A stretch of DNA of 64,000 bases from positions 627,139,380 through 627,203,379 of the forward strand of contig CM053028.1 in assembly GCA_028564925.1 (NCBI GenBank), given 5' to 3'. How positions within the stretch are numbered: position 1 is the first letter of the stretch; each line of letters starts with the position of its first letter. The notes under the pieces were generated by a model. That model was not told where the DNA came from. It worked only from the letters and a program-made list of their open reading frames with translations, and did no database searches. Positions 62,031 to 64,000 of this stretch are shown piece after piece. The translations under genes were made by a program, and so were the position numbers. Source of the stretch: Lithobates sylvaticus. Its lineage: Eukaryota > Chordata > Amphibia > Anura > Ranidae.

Positions 62031-64000
62031 CTTTTAACCGCTTGCCGACCAGCGCACGCAGATTTATGTCGGCAGACTGGTGCTGCTGAGCGAAAGGGTG
62101 TACAGATACGTTCCCTTTAAGAAGCTGTGCTGCACCCGCCGCGGTCTTCATGACGTGACCACGGGTCCCGTGGACTCGATGTCCACCGGGTGCCCGCGAT
62201 CGTGTCACAGAGAGCTTGAACGTGGAGATATCTATGTAAACAAGGTATTTCCCCATTCTGCCTAGCGACAGGACAGAGATCACTGCTCTCTGTCATTTGG
62301 AGCAGTGATCGCTGTCATGTGAGTGGTAGCCCATCCCACCCCACAGTACAGTGTCGCACGACCGGCTGGAGTTTGTCAGCAGGTCCCAGCCAATGATTCA
62401 TGGCTGGGACCTGCTGATCAGCCGTGTCCAATCACAGCCCAGAGCCCCGTGTTGACAATCAACACAGGGCTCTCTACAGTAGGAACGATCTGTTTCTTAT
62501 CCCTGCAAAGCAAACAAAGATATTTAGTGAAAAGCAGCAGACGTTCCACACATTAACATTTATTAGGCACATGTTTAACTCTTTGATTACCTGAGATATT
62601 AACTCCTTCCCCGCCAGTGTCATTAGTACAGCGACAGTGTATAGTATTATCACTGTATTGGTGGCAGTGGCAGTTAGTCAGTTCCCACCCAGTGTCAGAT
62701 TGCCCGCCGCACTATGAGTTGCTGATTTTTTTTTTTTTTTTTAATAATGAAAACTTTTAGGGCTGTGGAAATTTAAAGATTAATTCCTCAATTTTAATCG
62801 TACATTTTTTTTTTTGATCGATCAAAATTCTTTTGATCGGTACTCACCTCTCCGCCGGCTTCCGGGTCTTCAGGGAGTTCCGTCAGAGATCCGGTGACAT
62901 CACGGACATCGACTTCACCAGACTCCTCCCCCCCTTCCCCAGGTGTCTCCGTCTGATAACAAAAGGGGAGGGGGAGGAGTCCGGTGACGTCGAAGTTCTG
63001 ATTGAACGTAACGCGTACGGGGGAGGAGCTACCCATGACGTCACCTGCTGCTGCCCTATGGAACTAACACGATTGTCGGCTTTACATGCTGTGTTTTTAT
63101 CATCTTTATGTGAGTAGTTTGTGTTTGAACACAAAAATAAAATCATATACTTAAGCGGTGAGCATTTCGATCTTTTCTTTCTACCCATCACCTGGCGTCC
63201 TTGCTGAGATCTATGGAGGCGTGAGAGAAGTTTATGGTCCATGTTAACCCTTTTGATACCCGCTTGCATGACCACCTGTGTACGCAGGGCTCCATCCCAT
63301 AAGGTGAGAGTGATTAGTTAGACCGGAGGTGGAGGGATTGTCACGCTACTGTGGAGAAAAAAAAATTACTTCCGTCAGTGCTACAGTTTGAATTGAAAAC
63401 TTATTTGTGTGAACTGTGAAGTTAAGTCATGGATTGTGGAAACTAACTAGTGTCGGGTGATTGTATATAGTGTATATCACATTTACCACTGACTAATGCA
63501 GAGTTGCAATGCAAGGAGATCAGCTAAAAGTAGTTGGATCTGTATGTGCGTTTATAATTAATCGAAATTAGTTGATTAATCGATAAAAAAAAAAAAAAAA
63601 CTATTGAACACGAAAATTTTCATCGGTAAAAACCCTAAAAAATTTGAGTATATATCCCATAGTTTGTAGACGCTATAACTTTCATGCAAACCAATCAATA
63701 CACACTTATTGGGATTAGATTTTTTTTATTTATTTATGTATGTATTTATTTTTTACCACAGACGTAGCGGAATACATTTTGGCCTAAATTTATGAAGAAA
63801 TTTAGATTTTTATTTTTTCTCGGATATGTTTTATAGCAGAAACTGAAAAATATTATATATATATATATATAACTAGTGGTGATTAGAAAACTGTGTGAAA
63901 AAATTATATCAATTTTGCTTGGGAACGGTGTTGCATGACCGCACAATTACCAATTAAAGTAGCGCAGTGACTCTGAGCAAAAAATGGCCTGGTCATGAAG
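62030..64000 (-). repeat. Type-B AACCACTTC-superfamily copy running off the window, split by a hAT element
   Basis: The left end TTTTAACCGCTTGCCGACC is the usual far end of a type-B repeat. Reversed type-B words continue to 62,757 and resume at 63,638 (TATATCCCATAGTTTGTAGA) up to the end of the window (AAAATGGCCTGGTCATGAAG). A perfect-looking hairpin, GCAGGTCCCAGCCA...TGGCTGGGACCTGC, lies at about 62,379-62,418. Confidence 0.85.
62758..63637. mobile_element. Non-autonomous hAT element, second copy (no LINE)
   Basis: Starts TAGGGCTGTGG and ends AAACCCTA, with flanks AAAACTTT (62,750-62,757) and AAAAATTT (63,638-63,645), a 7-of-8 duplication. It matches 18,006-20,222 along its length except for the L2 insertion, which makes it the empty-site reference for that insertion. 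It does not code for protein. Confidence 0.9.

Overview
The window reads as a piece of a large, repeat-rich anuran genome, most likely a ranoid frog. Three things point there. One is the first coding exon of vertebrate syntaxin-3 (STX3), which ends in a canonical splice donor. Another is the type of mobile elements present: an L1/Tx1-like LINE, an L2 LINE, hAT, Tc1/mariner and Harbinger-like elements, and a DIRS fossil. The third is an interspersed repeat superfamily that starts AACCACTTC and recurs at least eight times; I know it as typical of true frogs, but I recognise it from memory and could not search for it. There are no bacterial features.

Layout: 0.5-1.2 kb is a 30-bp minisatellite. 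A degraded DIRS-type retroelement (RT, RNase H, tyrosine recombinase, terminal inverted repeats) fills about 1.2-5.0 kb. 5.0-9.0 kb is a patchwork of foldbacks and frog repeats. 9.06-17.2 kb is one apparently full-length L1/Tx1-type LINE with ORF1, an uninterrupted 1265-codon ORF2, a poly(A) tail and a 16-bp target duplication. 17.9-20.7 kb is a three-level nest: an L2 LINE inside a hAT element inside an older frog repeat. 20.9-21.2 kb is a Tc1 fragment. 21,674-30,238 is a single 8.6-kb hAT transposon with a perfect 8-bp target duplication. Its transposase is on the minus strand and is split only at two homopolymers; it also carries two tandem arrays and a cluster of five hairpins at one end. 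30.48-33.0 kb is a chain of short inverted-repeat transposons in which each insertion shares one TAA with its neighbour.

34.3-36.93 kb is a 2.6-kb CT-rich tract that stops about 260 bp before the STX3 start codon (37,191). The interval between them holds a CRE palindrome and three GC boxes. Everything from 37,221 to 64,000 is then probably STX3 intron 1. This intron is unusual: 1.1 kb downstream of the exon is a 1.15-kb array of ~42-bp units in alternating orientation, each unit carrying an NF-Y-type CCAAT core. Next to it is a 1.1-kb array carrying about 13 copies of the NRF-1 palindrome TGCGCATGCGCA. More minisatellites follow (31-bp, G-rich, 121-bp, 32-bp, 174-bp units), with MITEs, a tRNA-derived SINE and nested copies of the AACCACTTC superfamily.

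The only host protein-coding sequence I can support is the ten-codon STX3 exon. Genuine element coding regions are the LINE ORF1 and ORF2, the L2 reverse transcriptase, the hAT transposase pieces and small Tc1 fragments. The many other long open frames are products of tandem repeats and CT-rich sequence. Coordinates of repeats without clean termini are approximate.
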